DNA from: Bin55 sp965205965 | GTDB taxonomy: Bacteria; Pseudomonadota; Gammaproteobacteria; Pseudomonadales; Azotimanducaceae | Assembly: GCA_965205965.1 (NCBI GenBank) | Contig: CBDBHT010000004.1 | Span: 1-64,000 of the forward strand | Reading direction: 5' to 3' | DNA length: 64,000 nucleotides | Shown: in pieces, positions 9,560 to 18,085 of the stretch | How the letters are laid out: each line of letters opens with the position of its first letter | Numbering within the stretch: the stretch's first letter is position 1 | The notes under the pieces: model-generated | Told to the model about the DNA's origin: nothing | The model's input: only the letters and a program-made list of their open reading frames with translations | Databases searched by the model: none | Position numbers and translations under genes: made by a program

Positions 9560-9830
9560 GTTGTTTCGACTAAGCGCAATCGGGGTTTGGTGGCCGTGCG
9601 GACGGGAATCATGTCGCAGCCGCCCGGTGTTGGTGGAAGATCAGACGCTGGAAGTTGTAAGCGAGGTTGACCAGCCCGGTCGTGGTGGGGCGGCACGCGG
9701 GAAAGCCCGATGGTGTGCACGAACACAGCCCCATGTACTGCTTCTAGTGTGCTAAGATGTGTTCCATGGTCGCGCGGATGGCCGACGACTTACGGGTGTT
9801 GGGCCGTGCGACCCGCCGGGAGTCCAAACA
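9560..9830 (-). pseudogene. decayed transposase C-terminus, IS5/IS1182 type
   Basis: On the minus strand, shifting frames give a block resembling GLVNLAYNFQRLIF. It matches the conserved end of IS5/IS1182 transposases, where a VNLAYN-x2-R block is typical. Frameshifts and stops interrupt it and no terminal repeats were recognised. The segment is GC-rich relative to iscS. Confidence 0.5.
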
Positions 9831-9992
9831 GGTTCACGGGCTCATCTTCAATATCTCTTCATTCAACTTGTTAGGAAAAATTATCGGGGTAGGACAGCGT
9901 AGGTAATAGAGGTTCCCAAGTGTATGATTTTTTAATGATATAAAGATTGTCTACCTCCGATTGCTTCGAGTAAATAGAGGTGTTCATCTGCT

Positions 9993-10270
9993 TATGGACC
10001 CGCGCCTATGAGGACGACCGGCCACGGCAGGTGGTTAAAGAATGGAGAGCCATGCCCGTGGTGCCACCCCGAACGACACGTCGGAAACCTTGATCGTTCG
10101 ACCACAAGCTGTATGCTCGCCGCAACGAAATGGAACGCCTGTTTGACAGGCTCAAGCGGTATCGTCGCGTGGGGACGCGTTACGACAAACTCGACCTCAT
10201 GTTCGCCGGGTTCATTTATCTGTCCCTAGTGTGCGAAATGATCAGAAACGATAGTGTAAACACGCCCTAA
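9993..10270 (+). pseudogene. IS5-family (IS427-type) transposase, C-terminal fragment
   Basis: The frame reads RAYEDDRPRQVV, then PPRTTRRKP, then FDHKLYARRNEMERLFDRLKRYR and VGTRYDKLDLMFAGFIYL, the C-terminal domain of an IS427-group transposase. One in-frame TGA replaces the Trp codon of the KPWSFDHK motif. The fragment ends in the terminal sequence AGTGTAAACACGCCC at about 10253-10267, which matches the inverted end of the second fragment at 22594. The N-terminal half is missing. Confidence 0.8.
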
Positions 10271-10271
10271 G

Positions 10272-10964
10272 TCAAACCATCGCGTTTGTTGTGTCGCGAA
10301 CTCGGTAGTAGTGGCCTGGTGAGACGATTCCTAACTTGTTGCGAACCTCGTCGATAGGTTGAGCTAACAACGATTCGAAGTCTTGAGCTGGCAACCATTT
10401 CGCTCGCTTACCGTCGCGATAAGCTTGCACCATTGTCCTAGTAGCTTCTTTTCCATAACGTTGCCGGAGACGTCTTTGTCCCATCAGTAGGATAAAAGCA
10501 ATCCCAAGATTTTTATTTTGCGCGTAAGTAAACGCTAATAGACAAGCCTCTCCTAACAGGTCACGTCCATATTGAGTGAGTGTATGCCAAAGGTCATGCA
10601 TGTCTCTTAAGCGACATGCAAAGTGTCTCAACCCATCATCAGGTATTTTTTGGTTAACATCAATACTTGCTTCTACTAAGCCGTATGCAGATAGCGATTC
10701 TCGTTGAGTAAATTCCAAATATTCCCGACCGAACGAATTGGGCGGTAGTTTATCAAGCTTATTTCTATTGTTTAGTGTATCAAGTAAGTCGATACCCTCA
10801 GCAAGAACCCTAACACCAAATTCTGTTTGTTTAAAGCGTCGGTAATTCCTTCGTAGAGAACGGTCCCCAAATGCGCGCACAATGACAAATACTTCCTTCG
10901 TATCGTCTGGATTCGCTATCAAAGTGCGCATTGCATGAAAAGCAGCTCTTATTTTCACTGTCAT
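10272..10964 (-). CDS. coq4: Coq4 family ubiquinone biosynthesis protein
   Basis: The 230-residue protein has the Coq4 zinc signature H-D-x2-H-x11-E, seen here as HDLWHTLTQYGRDLLGE. In yeast Coq4 is needed for ubiquinone biosynthesis at the membrane, where it takes part in the C1 decarboxylation-hydroxylation step; bacterial homologues are assumed to act in the same pathway. ATG 10964 is preferred because a TATAAT-like -10 box lies at 10989-10994, just upstream, and leaves little room for the in-frame ATG at 10988. The IS5 remnant touches its 3' end, so its terminator is probably inside IS sequence. No other ubiquinone gene is next to it. Confidence 0.85.
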   Translation of the reverse strand: MTVKIRAAFHAMRTLIANPDDTKEVFVIVRAFGDRSLRRNYRRFKQTEFGVRVLAEGIDLLDTLNNRNKLDKLPPNSFGREYLEFTQRESLSAYGLVEASIDVNQKIPDDGLRHFACRLRDMHDLWHTLTQYGRDLLGEACLLAFTYAQNKNLGIAFILLMGQRRLRQRYGKEATRTMVQAYRDGKRAKWLPAQDFESLLAQPIDEVRNKLGIVSPGHYYRVRDTTNAMV

Positions 10965-11537
10965 AATTGGGTCGTAGATACATCCCATATTATATCAAAA
11001 AATACAAAATTCCAATCCCTTATTTTGACTTAGGAACAGAGGACTATATAAACCAGTTGCGTGACGGGTCTCTTTCGTCGATAGAAGTGGTACCGAAAAA
11101 TGAGACAGTTTTGGCCGATCGATACCACGGCATCGGTGGATGCGGACGCCCTGTATCGCAAGAGTTGGGGAGTTGACGATGAAGCTGAGTTTTCTGCGGG
11201 AAAAATTGTCGCCTTGGATCAAACCGAAAGACGGGCGATGATTGATGCGAAGACGGAGATGCCGAGCATACGCCAGTGTGCATTGTTCGGACTATCGCAT
11301 AACGTCATATTATTGATCCAAGGCTCCCCGACCGAGCGAGACGTGGCTTTGAAACGGGCGTTGGAAGCCATCTATGAACGGCACCCGTACTATAGCGGTC
11401 GGCGGACGTCACGCTGCTGCCGGTGCGTCGGGACTATACGGTCGTCCGGCAAATCTTCAACAACATCAACCACAGCAGCAGGGACCGCAGTTCACAGGCG
11501 TGGAGTTCCTGAGCGTGTTGAAACGCTATGACATCGC

Positions 11538-13239
11538 CAGCAATTCCCGCTTCCTGTGAAAAGGTGGAATTGGCGGGGGGTGAGCGTCTGCGTCTGGTCA
11601 TTTTTCGCAGACTTTGGTGGTCTGGAGCGATAGTTTATGATAGCCGTTTGCGACCCGATCATGGAGGAAAGGATGCCTCGACAAGCGATGCGCAAGCGAT
11701 TGAATGCTGCGGGACTGCTGGCGTTAAGTCGGCGGTGTTTTGAACGGATTGAAGACGGGACGTCGGTCCGCACTTATCGTCTGGTCGACTGTTTGATGTC
11801 GGCTTTGGCGATGTTCGGTCTGAAGTCCCCGTCGTTGCTGCAGTTTGACCGCGAGGTGCGGTTGGATGGACGGGTTCGGGGTAATCTACGGCGGCTGTAT
11901 CAGGTGGATCGGGTGCCGTGCGACACGCAGATGCGGACGCGTCTGGACCGGGTTCCGGCGCGTGCCTTGCGCCCGGTCTTCCGGCGGCTGTTCCGCGAAC
12001 TGCAGCGAGGCAAGGTGCTGAAGCCGTATGTGGTGTACGGTCACCACTATCTGTTGTCGCTGGACGGCACGGGGTTTTTTGCATCGGGAGCCGTGCGCTG
12101 CAAGTACTGCTGCGAGCGGCGTCACCGCAACGGCACGGTCACCTATCACCATCAGATGCTGGCTGGTGCGATCGTGCATCCGGACTGTCGGACTGTGATC
12201 CCGCTGGCACCGGAACCGATCGTCCGGCAGGACGGTCAGGCGAAGAACGATTGCGAGCGCAATGCCTCGAAGCGGTTTCTGGAAGCGTTGCGTCGAGAGC
12301 ATCCGCATTTGCAAGTGATCGTGCTGGAAGACGGCCTGGCCTCCAACGGACCGCATCTGGATCTGCTGGAGCGTCTGAACTTGCGGTACCTGATCGGTGC
12401 GCGGGAAAACGACCATGCGATGCTGTTCCAGCATCTGGAGGGCACTTCGGCGGACTGGTTTGCGGACCCGAGCGAGGAGGGGCGTGCCGTGGACCGCCGG
12501 CTGCGGGTGGTAGAAGACGTCCCGCTCAGTGCGTCCCGGTCCGACCGTCGGGTGACGGTGCTGCAGTGCCGGGAACGCACCCCGAAGCGGGTCAAGAACC
12601 CCGAACGCCAATGGACCTGGATCACGGATCTGCCGGTGACCCGAGCCGAGGCACCGACGACCGCACGAATGGCGCGCAGTCGCTGGAAGATCGAAAACGA
12701 GACCTTCAACACGCTGAAAAACCAGGGGTACGGTCTGGAACACAACTACGGTCACGGTCACCAGTACCTTGCGAATACGCTGGCGACCCTGATGATGCTG
12801 GTGTTTCTGATGGACCAAATCCAGCAGTCGTGCTGCCCGCGCTTCCAAGCCGCCCAACGTCGACAGAGCAGTTATGCATCCCTGTGGGAAAAGATGCGCG
12901 GTGCGATCTGGCTCCTGATCCTCCATAGCTGGGAACAGTTGTACGAAGCCCTCGCTGGTGCGGAACCCGACCGCAATTTCGGACGACCCGATCCTGGTTT
13001 CCGTCCGCCGTAGTGCAACGCGTCCTGCGCCTCCTGATCGCGGGCATCCCTCCGAGATCCGTCGACATGCGAACCGGGCATGCCTTGGTCCGCACAAACC
13101 CCCGCGACCCAATGCAGCCAAAACGTAGATGGGGCACGCTGAACAAGGGCCCGAAACGATCCCAACAGATGGAAAAAATCCAGGGGCAGCCACTTAAAAC
13201 CTGCAGGCACTGCTTTTCCACAGGAAGCGGGAATTGCTG
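11538..13239 (+). mobile_element. DDE insertion sequence, intact copy, 1702 bp
   Basis: The ends are inverted repeats (CAGCAATTCCCGCTTCCTGT at the left, its complement at the right). Perfect 9-bp target duplications TGACATCGC lie at 11529-11537 and 13240-13248. It sits inside an older IS3 remnant. A second, frameshifted copy at 56627-58332 has the same ends and its own 9-bp duplication. The family was not settled: the transposase looks IS4-like in its C-terminal DDE block, but the 9-bp duplication and ends would need comparison with IS4 subgroups and unclassified IS. Confidence 0.93.
11637..13013 (+). CDS. DDE transposase of the 1702-bp element
   Basis: The 458-residue protein is uninterrupted. 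It has an N-terminal helical part, SLDGTGFFASGAVRCKYCCERRH with the first Asp and a Cys pair, a middle VIVLEDGLASNGPHLDLL block, and the C-terminal ARSRWKIENETFNTLKNQGY motif expected to carry the catalytic Glu. It fills most of the element. The in-frame ATG at 11673 (PRQAMRKRL follows) is an alternative start with GGAGGAAAGG upstream, and is the better-placed one. It may still be active, since both inverted repeats and the frame are whole. Confidence 0.9.
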   Translation: MIAVCDPIMEERMPRQAMRKRLNAAGLLALSRRCFERIEDGTSVRTYRLVDCLMSALAMFGLKSPSLLQFDREVRLDGRVRGNLRRLYQVDRVPCDTQMRTRLDRVPARALRPVFRRLFRELQRGKVLKPYVVYGHHYLLSLDGTGFFASGAVRCKYCCERRHRNGTVTYHHQMLAGAIVHPDCRTVIPLAPEPIVRQDGQAKNDCERNASKRFLEALRREHPHLQVIVLEDGLASNGPHLDLLERLNLRYLIGARENDHAMLFQHLEGTSADWFADPSEEGRAVDRRLRVVEDVPLSASRSDRRVTVLQCRERTPKRVKNPERQWTWITDLPVTRAEAPTTARMARSRWKIENETFNTLKNQGYGLEHNYGHGHQYLANTLATLMMLVFLMDQIQQSCCPRFQAAQRRQSSYASLWEKMRGAIWLLILHSWEQLYEALAGAEPDRNFGRPDPGFRPP

Positions 13240-13440
13240 TGACATCGCTATCAGCGTGGACGACGGCAAGGGATGTGGGATGGCCGCGACAACATGGTAG
13301 TCGAACGTTTCTGGCGATCCTTGAAGTATGAATACGTGTATCATGCATACGTTCGAGACCCCAGCCCGGGAGCGAATCAGCTCGTGGATCGCCTCCTATA
13401 ACCATCAACGATCGCATCAGGCGTTTGAACTCTCGAACTC

Positions 13441-13686
13441 CCGATAGCGTGTATCATGAGGACTGGCTGACGATCAAAAATGTGGCGTAGCCAACAACAA
13501 GCAACAAGCGAAAATTATTCACCACCCTATGGGTGGGGGTGCAGTGATTCGGAGCACATCTTAAATCTTCACAAATGCTGTCTCACAAAACCACACCACC
13601 TCTGAGTTATAGACCGAAAGGTAAGAAAAAAGTGTGAAAAGTATTGACGCTCTTATGGGAATTGCGCTTATTTTCACTGTTGCGCA
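13441..13686. other. non-coding region upstream of the tRNA pair
   Basis: Contains the tail of the IS3 remnant (an IASYNHQRSHQAFEL-like frame near 13385-13430) and a GC hairpin (CACCCTATGGGTG near 13529). No gene is seen. Confidence 0.5.
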
Positions 13687-13714
13687 TTGACAGTTGAGAA
13701 TTTGTAGGTAAGAT
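13687..13714 (+). promoter_or_regulatory. sigma-70 promoter of the tRNA unit
   Basis: TTGACA at 13687-13692 and TAAGAT at 13709-13714 are 16 bases apart, placing the start of transcription about ten bases before tRNA-Val. Confidence 0.7.
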
Positions 13715-13732
13715 GAGCAACCCTATCTTGTT

Positions 13733-13808
13733 GGGTGTTTAGCTCAGTTGGGAGAGCGACGGCCTTACAAGCCGTAGGTCGCAGGTTCAAGCCCTGCAAC
13801 ACCCACCA
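13733..13808 (+). tRNA. tRNA-Val(UAC)
   Basis: A full cloverleaf can be drawn: acceptor GGGTGTT paired with AACACCC, anticodon stem ACGGC/GCCGT around loop CTTACAA, T arm GCAGG-TTCAAGC-CCTGC, and an encoded CCA. Anticodon TAC reads valine codons. Confidence 0.96.
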
Positions 13809-13848
13809 AAGCTATATTGATTTTTAGCAGTTATGATGGGAGCAAAAC

Positions 13849-13926
13849 GGAGCGGTAGTTCAGTTGGCTTAGAATATCGGCCTGTCACGCCGGAGGTCGC
13901 GGGTTCGAGTCCCGTCCGCTCCGCCA
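13849..13926 (+). tRNA. tRNA-Asp(GUC)
   Basis: Acceptor GGAGCGG pairs with CCGCTCC, the anticodon loop CTGTCAC contains GTC, the T arm is GCGGG-TTCGAGT-CCCGT, and CCA is encoded. It follows tRNA-Val by 40 bases and probably shares its promoter. Its wobble base is a target of the Tgt/QueA pathway encoded at the left of the window. An imperfect hairpin follows at about 13930-13957. Confidence 0.96.
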
Positions 13927-14610
13927 CCAGCATGAGCTAGTAGTTTTATGTTAGTGGCTCGCTACCATTAAAAATTATGTCACTCTCTTATGAAGCGTTC
14001 AGTACGGCTGATGGGTATTCGTTACAAGAACACAGAATATTTCCCTGTGCAAGAAAATGTCGGCCCAATTCACCGGAGAGGGACGTCGGATTTGCAATAA
14101 TATGATCACGCAATCACAGGGGGTATCAGAGAGTTATTGCCAAATCTGGTGTACGCGGCGGCAAGCGTCAAGTGGCAACTCGTTCTTTGCTGCAGGTTGT
14201 TTCATCCCGTTGATGCCGTTCCAAGCCATCCTGGAACGGTACATCCTGGATGACTTTAGCTAGTTTCTGGTATCCCCGCCACCGTTGCCACCGGCTTTCC
14301 GCACACCGCCCCAGTTTGCAGATCATGTGCAGCATACCCGCTTGGGTCAGGCAGCCCCACGTCTAGCGCGTGCGATGCCGGATGGTGGCGAAGGTCGATT
14401 CGATCGAGTTAGTGGTGCGGATGCTCGGCCAGTGTTCGGCCAATGGCATTCGGGTTAGCGGAAAGGGATCCTGGTCTTTGAGGATGTCGTGTAACCGGTT
14501 GATATACGGAAAGATATTCGATTCTGTTGGGATTCTTCAAAAAAACACTTACGTTTCAGCATGGGTTATGGCAATCTACGCTTAGTTAGATTATCTCTGG
14601 TGCCAACGTG

Positions 14611-15381
14611 ATGGATTCCCGAATCGAGAACTTGAAGTCGACCACCTTCTGTGGCACGCGGCTGACCCGCCGTCAGAAGAGTGTGAGTTGAAGGAGCTGA
14701 TGCCGCTGGAACTGGAGGTTGTGGCGGAGGGGGAGGCCGTTGAGGAATGGAAGGAATTGGTGGATCGGCATCATGAGCTGGGTTACCGGCATCCGTTCGG
14801 TTGTTTCCTGCGCTACTGGCTGCGGGATCGTCGGGGTCGCAAGCTGGGCTGTCTGCTGTTTGAGGCGGGCACGACCCGGCTTCCCTGTCGTGACGCCTGG
14901 ATTGGCTGGCGGGATCGGGATCGGGCGAAGCGTCTGAAGGGGGTGGTGAACAACTCCCGGTTCCTGATCTTCCCTTGGGTTCGGGTTCCGTATCTGGCCT
15001 CGAAGGCCCTGTCGATGGCGGTTCGGCGGCTGCCCGGGGGACTGGAAGGAGCGGCACGGCCTGGAGCCGGTACTGGCGGAGACCTTTGTGGATCCGGCGA
15101 AGTACCGGGGGACCTGCTACCGTGCGGCCAACTGGCAGTGCATTGGCCGGACGAAGGGACGCAAGGCGAATGCATCGGAGGCAGGCAGGACGCCGAAGGA
15201 CATTTACCTGTATCCGCTGACGAAAGCCTGGAAGCAGGTGCTGCTGACCGGCTCCCGTCGATCCGGACGCCGTTCCCGCAGGTCACCGGCAACAGTCTTG
15301 GCTCCGGAGGATACGTTTGTCCGTCTCTGGAGCGGCATCGTCGAGACGCTCGTGGGTGTCGCCAACCGGCATGACCGGCTC
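14611..15381 (+). pseudogene. DruA-like (DUF4338) protein, broken
   Basis: The frames give HHELGYRHPFGCFLRYWL, DAWIGWRDRDRAKRL, VVNNSRFLIFPWVRV and, after a one-base shift near 15045, LAETFVDPAKYRGTCYRAANW and PKDIYLYPL. This is the DUF4338 domain first named from the Druantia anti-phage protein DruA, also common in IS-associated proteins. The N-terminal winged-helix region is deleted relative to the relic in the IS1380-like mosaic. The frame runs into SPATVLAPEDTFVRLW and would continue directly into the transposase at 18086 if the IS256 element were removed, so a fused protein is likely ancestral. No druB-E genes occur. Confidence 0.75.
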
Positions 15382-16475
15382 TGGAAGCGGGTTGTGTATA
15401 AATTTATCTGCAAAAACGAAAAACGGACTGTAACGACAGACGAATGGTTAGAATCTGATGTTTCATCGGGAATGTGGAGATGCCTGGACGCAATCCCGCA
15501 TCCAGGCGCGAATCATTCATGACACAATTTATTGAAAAGGAGCAAGAAATGTTTCGGAAAGATTATACGCACAATGCCACGAAGCAGTCGGCATGCGATC
15601 ATCTGGCGGACGATGAGGAGTTTGTGAGGCGGCTGGTGCAGGAGACGCTCAACGAGGTTCTGGAGAGTGAGATGACGGAGTTTCTGGGAGCGGGCAAGAG
15701 CGAGCGGACGCAGACGCGTCAGGGCTACCGTTCCGGATACTACCGGCGCGATCTGACGATGAAGGTGGGCGAGATCGAACTGAGAGTTCCGCAGGAACGC
15801 AGCGGCCAGTTCAGCACGCGGGTGTTCGAGCGCTATCAGCGTTCGGAGAAGGCCCTGGTGGCGGTGCTGTCGGAGATGTATGTGCAGGGGGTCTCGACGC
15901 GTCGGGTGAGCCGACTGGCGGAGGGTCTGTGCGGTCACGAGTTTTCGCCGGCGACGATCTCGGCCATGGTGTCGAAGCTGGACGCGTCCCTGAAGGCGTT
16001 TGCGGAACGTCGGCTGGAGGAGGCGTATCCGTATGTGTTGCTGGATGCCCGGTATGAGAAGGTGCGTGAGGAGGGCTCGGTGCGTTCCCGGGCAGTGCAG
16101 ATTGCCATCGGGATTGACGGCGAGGGTCGGCGTCAGGTGCTGGCGGTGGAAGTGGCGAACCGGGAAAGCGAGGTGTCGTGGACGGAATTCCTCTCGCATC
16201 TGAAGGGACGTGGCCTGCGGGGAGTCGAGTATGTGGTCTCGGACAGTCATGAGGGATTGAAGCATGCGATCTCGAAAGTGTTGCCGACCGCGTTGTGGCA
16301 ACGGTGCTGCGTCCATTTTCTGCGCAATGCCAGGGACAAACTGTCCCGGAGTGCTGATCCCGCGTGTCTGGAGGGTTTGAAACGGTTGTGGGGCTGTGAG
16401 CACGTCGGGGAGGCTCGTGAGGCACTGGGTGCCTGGGTAGCCCGTTGGGGCGATGAGAAAGGGTTTGGCAGGCTA

Positions 16476-17707
16476 GTAGTTTAACTGGTTTTAATTTTCG
16501 GGTATAGATGCTTCAGTTTGGTGCGCGCGTCGTCGACGCTGAGCTGCCAGTCGACCCCGGTCTGTTCGCGATTGCGCTCCTTGGCCCAGGCCGCCGTTTC
16601 CGACGTGACCAAAGCCCTGCTCTCGACCCGGCGATCCAGGCACTGGCGGTGCAACGCACTGAACTCCAGTTCCGCAACGTTCAGCCAGCTCCCGTGTTTC
16701 GGCGTGTGCACTAAGTGGATGCGGTCGTTCAACCGACTGGCTTCGGCCGCCGGGAACGCGGCGTAGAACGAGTCACCGCTGTGGGTGTTCAAGTTGTCGC
16801 ACACCAGCGTGATGCTTTCCGCATCCCGGTAACGCGGCAGATTCGCCAGTGCGCGCACTTGCTTCGCCCAATCCAACGTCGTGCGCCGTTTGGTGACAGC
16901 CACTGTCCGCCAGCCGGACAGCGGCTCGCCGAACATCCACACCGTGCATTCTCCCCGGCGGAGGTAGTGGGCGTCGTACTTCTCCGGCGACCCGGAGCGT
17001 ACCGGCAACTTCTCGCGGACTTCCGACACTAGCTGCTTGCTCATCTCGTCCATGCACACCACCGGATGCCGCGAGTCGTAGGGCCGTTGGTATACCTTGA
17101 GCACCCGCTCCATGCCGGCTACAAAATGGTGGCTTTGCTCCTTCGGAATGCACCACATTTCTCGCCGCCACGGTTTTAATTCGTTTTTTTTAACGCCTGC
17201 CGCACGGTCTCCCCGCAAATCGATTCGACCACTTCAAGCCGCACCAGCTCTTCCGCCAGCAGCTTCACGGTCCACCGAACGCGGCCTTCCGGTGGAACCG
17301 AACAGGCCACCTGAACCAGACGCGCTTCCTTCTCCCCGTCCAACTTCTTCGGCACCGGAGGCAACGGCCGAGGCCTGCGCTCCAGAGCCTTCATCGGACC
17401 CTGCTCCACCGCCCGCCGCCGCACGTGCTGGCAGGTCCGCTCCGTCACCCCCAAGCGCATCCACCACCTGCATGTCCGTCAGTGCCGGGCCAGCACCCCC
17501 CTGATCCACGGCCAGCAGAATCCGTGCACGCTGCAGCTTCGTCGCCGACACCGCACGACGCGTGCTCGACTTCAGCACCGCTTCCAACTCATCCCGCTCA
17601 TCCTGAGCCAACTCCACCATGTATTTCTTCGGCATCGAATCCTCCTGATCCCAGAACCCCTTCCAGTCCACTATTATAAACACGTATTATTAGAACTGGT
17701 AGCCTAC
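16476..17707 (-). mobile_element. IS630-type element A, copy 1, innermost level
   Basis: The 1232-bp element has ends GTAG...CTAC, similar inner inverted sequence (AACTGGT at the left, ACCAGTT complemented at the right) and a duplicated TA at 16474-16475 and 17708-17709. TA duplication is the hallmark of the IS630/Tc1-mariner superfamily. A second copy is at 42427-43657. Confidence 0.92.
16481..17635 (-). pseudogene. IS630-type transposase A, copy 1, frameshifted
   Basis: ATG 17635 follows AGGAGGATTCG. The N-terminal helix-turn-helix part (VELAQDERDELEAVLKSS) shifts frame near 17450 because of an extra base compared with copy 2. A second shift falls at the T8 run 17184-17191 (A8 on the coding strand). 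The DDE part then reads HPVVCMDEMSKQL, TLVCDNLNTHSGD and LNVAELEFSALHRQCLD with all three acidic residues present. The A8 run may be a slippage site. Confidence 0.85.
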
Positions 17708-17992
17708 TAGTGGAATGGGTCGAGGATCATGTCGAGGAGACGCTGACGGTGTATCGGCTGCCTAGGGAACATCGCCTGCGGATGAAGTCCACGAACATGC
17801 TGGAGCGGTACAACGAGGAGCTCCGTCGGCGCACGCGTGTCGTCAGGATCTTCCCGAACGCGGAGTCCTGTCTGCGTCTGATCTTGGCACTTGCGGCGGA
17901 GACCCATGAGCGGTGGATGACGGGGCAGCGTTATCTATATGGCCGGGTCTCCGCTCCCACAGGCGGCATGAAACGCCCGAAAATTTCGCGCC

Positions 17993-18028
17993 GAGCGGAG
18001 ACCCGCCCATATGGGCGGGTCTCCGCTC
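17993..18028. repeat. perfect 36-bp palindrome with flanking half-site
   Basis: The two 18-base arms are perfect complements, centred between 18010 and 18011 (CAT|ATG). The core motif GGGCGGGTCTCCGCTCCCAC is repeated in direct orientation at about 17940-17960 with one change. The whole array lies between the transposase end and the right end of the second IS256 element, where it could form a strong hairpin, act as a terminator, or be a REP-like unit. Confidence 0.85.
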
Positions 18029-18085
18029 CCACTGGAAATTGCAGAAAATTCTTGACACAACTGGCAGCAGCAGCGGCGGCGGCGC

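Larger units (their letters stand above)
11083..13440 (+). pseudogene. IS3-family transposase remnant, split by a DDE element
   Basis: Before 11537 the frames give the end of an IS3 orfA (KVGELTMKLSFLREKL) and the start of orfB (ERRAMIDAKTEMPSIRQCAL, then EAIYERHPYY). The catalytic-core segment GVEFLSVLKRYDIA runs up to the insertion. After 13240 it resumes as NMVVERFWRSLKYEYVY, the end of the rve domain. The middle is replaced by the insertion at 11538-13239, and the remnant also has its own frameshifts. A related remnant is at 62235-62850. Confidence 0.8.
15391..18061 (+). mobile_element. second IS256-family element, third level of the nest
   Basis: Inverted ends start GTTGTGTATAAATTT on the left and, complemented, GTTGTGTCAAGAATTT on the right. 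A degraded 9-bp target duplication flanks it (TGGAAGCGG at 15382-15390, TGGCAGCAG at 18062-18070). Subtracting the IS630 insertion and its duplicated TA leaves about 1437 bp, normal for IS256. Confidence 0.88.
15549..18061 (+). pseudogene. IS256-family (mutator) transposase, split by IS630
   Basis: ATG 15549 follows an AAAGGAG ribosome-binding site; an in-frame ATG at 15519 exists. The protein begins MFRKDYTHNATKQ and shows the family features: ETLNEVLESEMTEFLGAGKSER, YPYVLLDARYEKVREEG with the first Asp, VVSDSHEGLKHAI with the second, and RCCVHFLRNARDK. It is cut after GFGRL at 16475 and resumes at 17708 with VEWVEDHVEETLTVYRLP and STNMLERYNEELRRRTRVVRIF. Removing the insertion and one TA restores the frame exactly. 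After GQRYL the frame runs on through the repeat-rich tail without a stop inside the element. Confidence 0.9.

Noticed and set aside
11886..13193. Minus-strand 435-codon frame in the DDE element
   Set aside because: Antisense shadow of the intact transposase with repetitive His/Arg/Gln content.
13927..13960. Rho-independent terminator after the tRNA pair
   Set aside because: A hairpin with a mismatch can be drawn, but it is not followed by a T tract.
14611..15381. A Druantia anti-phage defence locus, suggested by the DruA-like domain
   Set aside because: No druB, druC, druD or druE is present, and the frame lies inside inverted repeats next to a DDE transposase. It is part of a mobile element.
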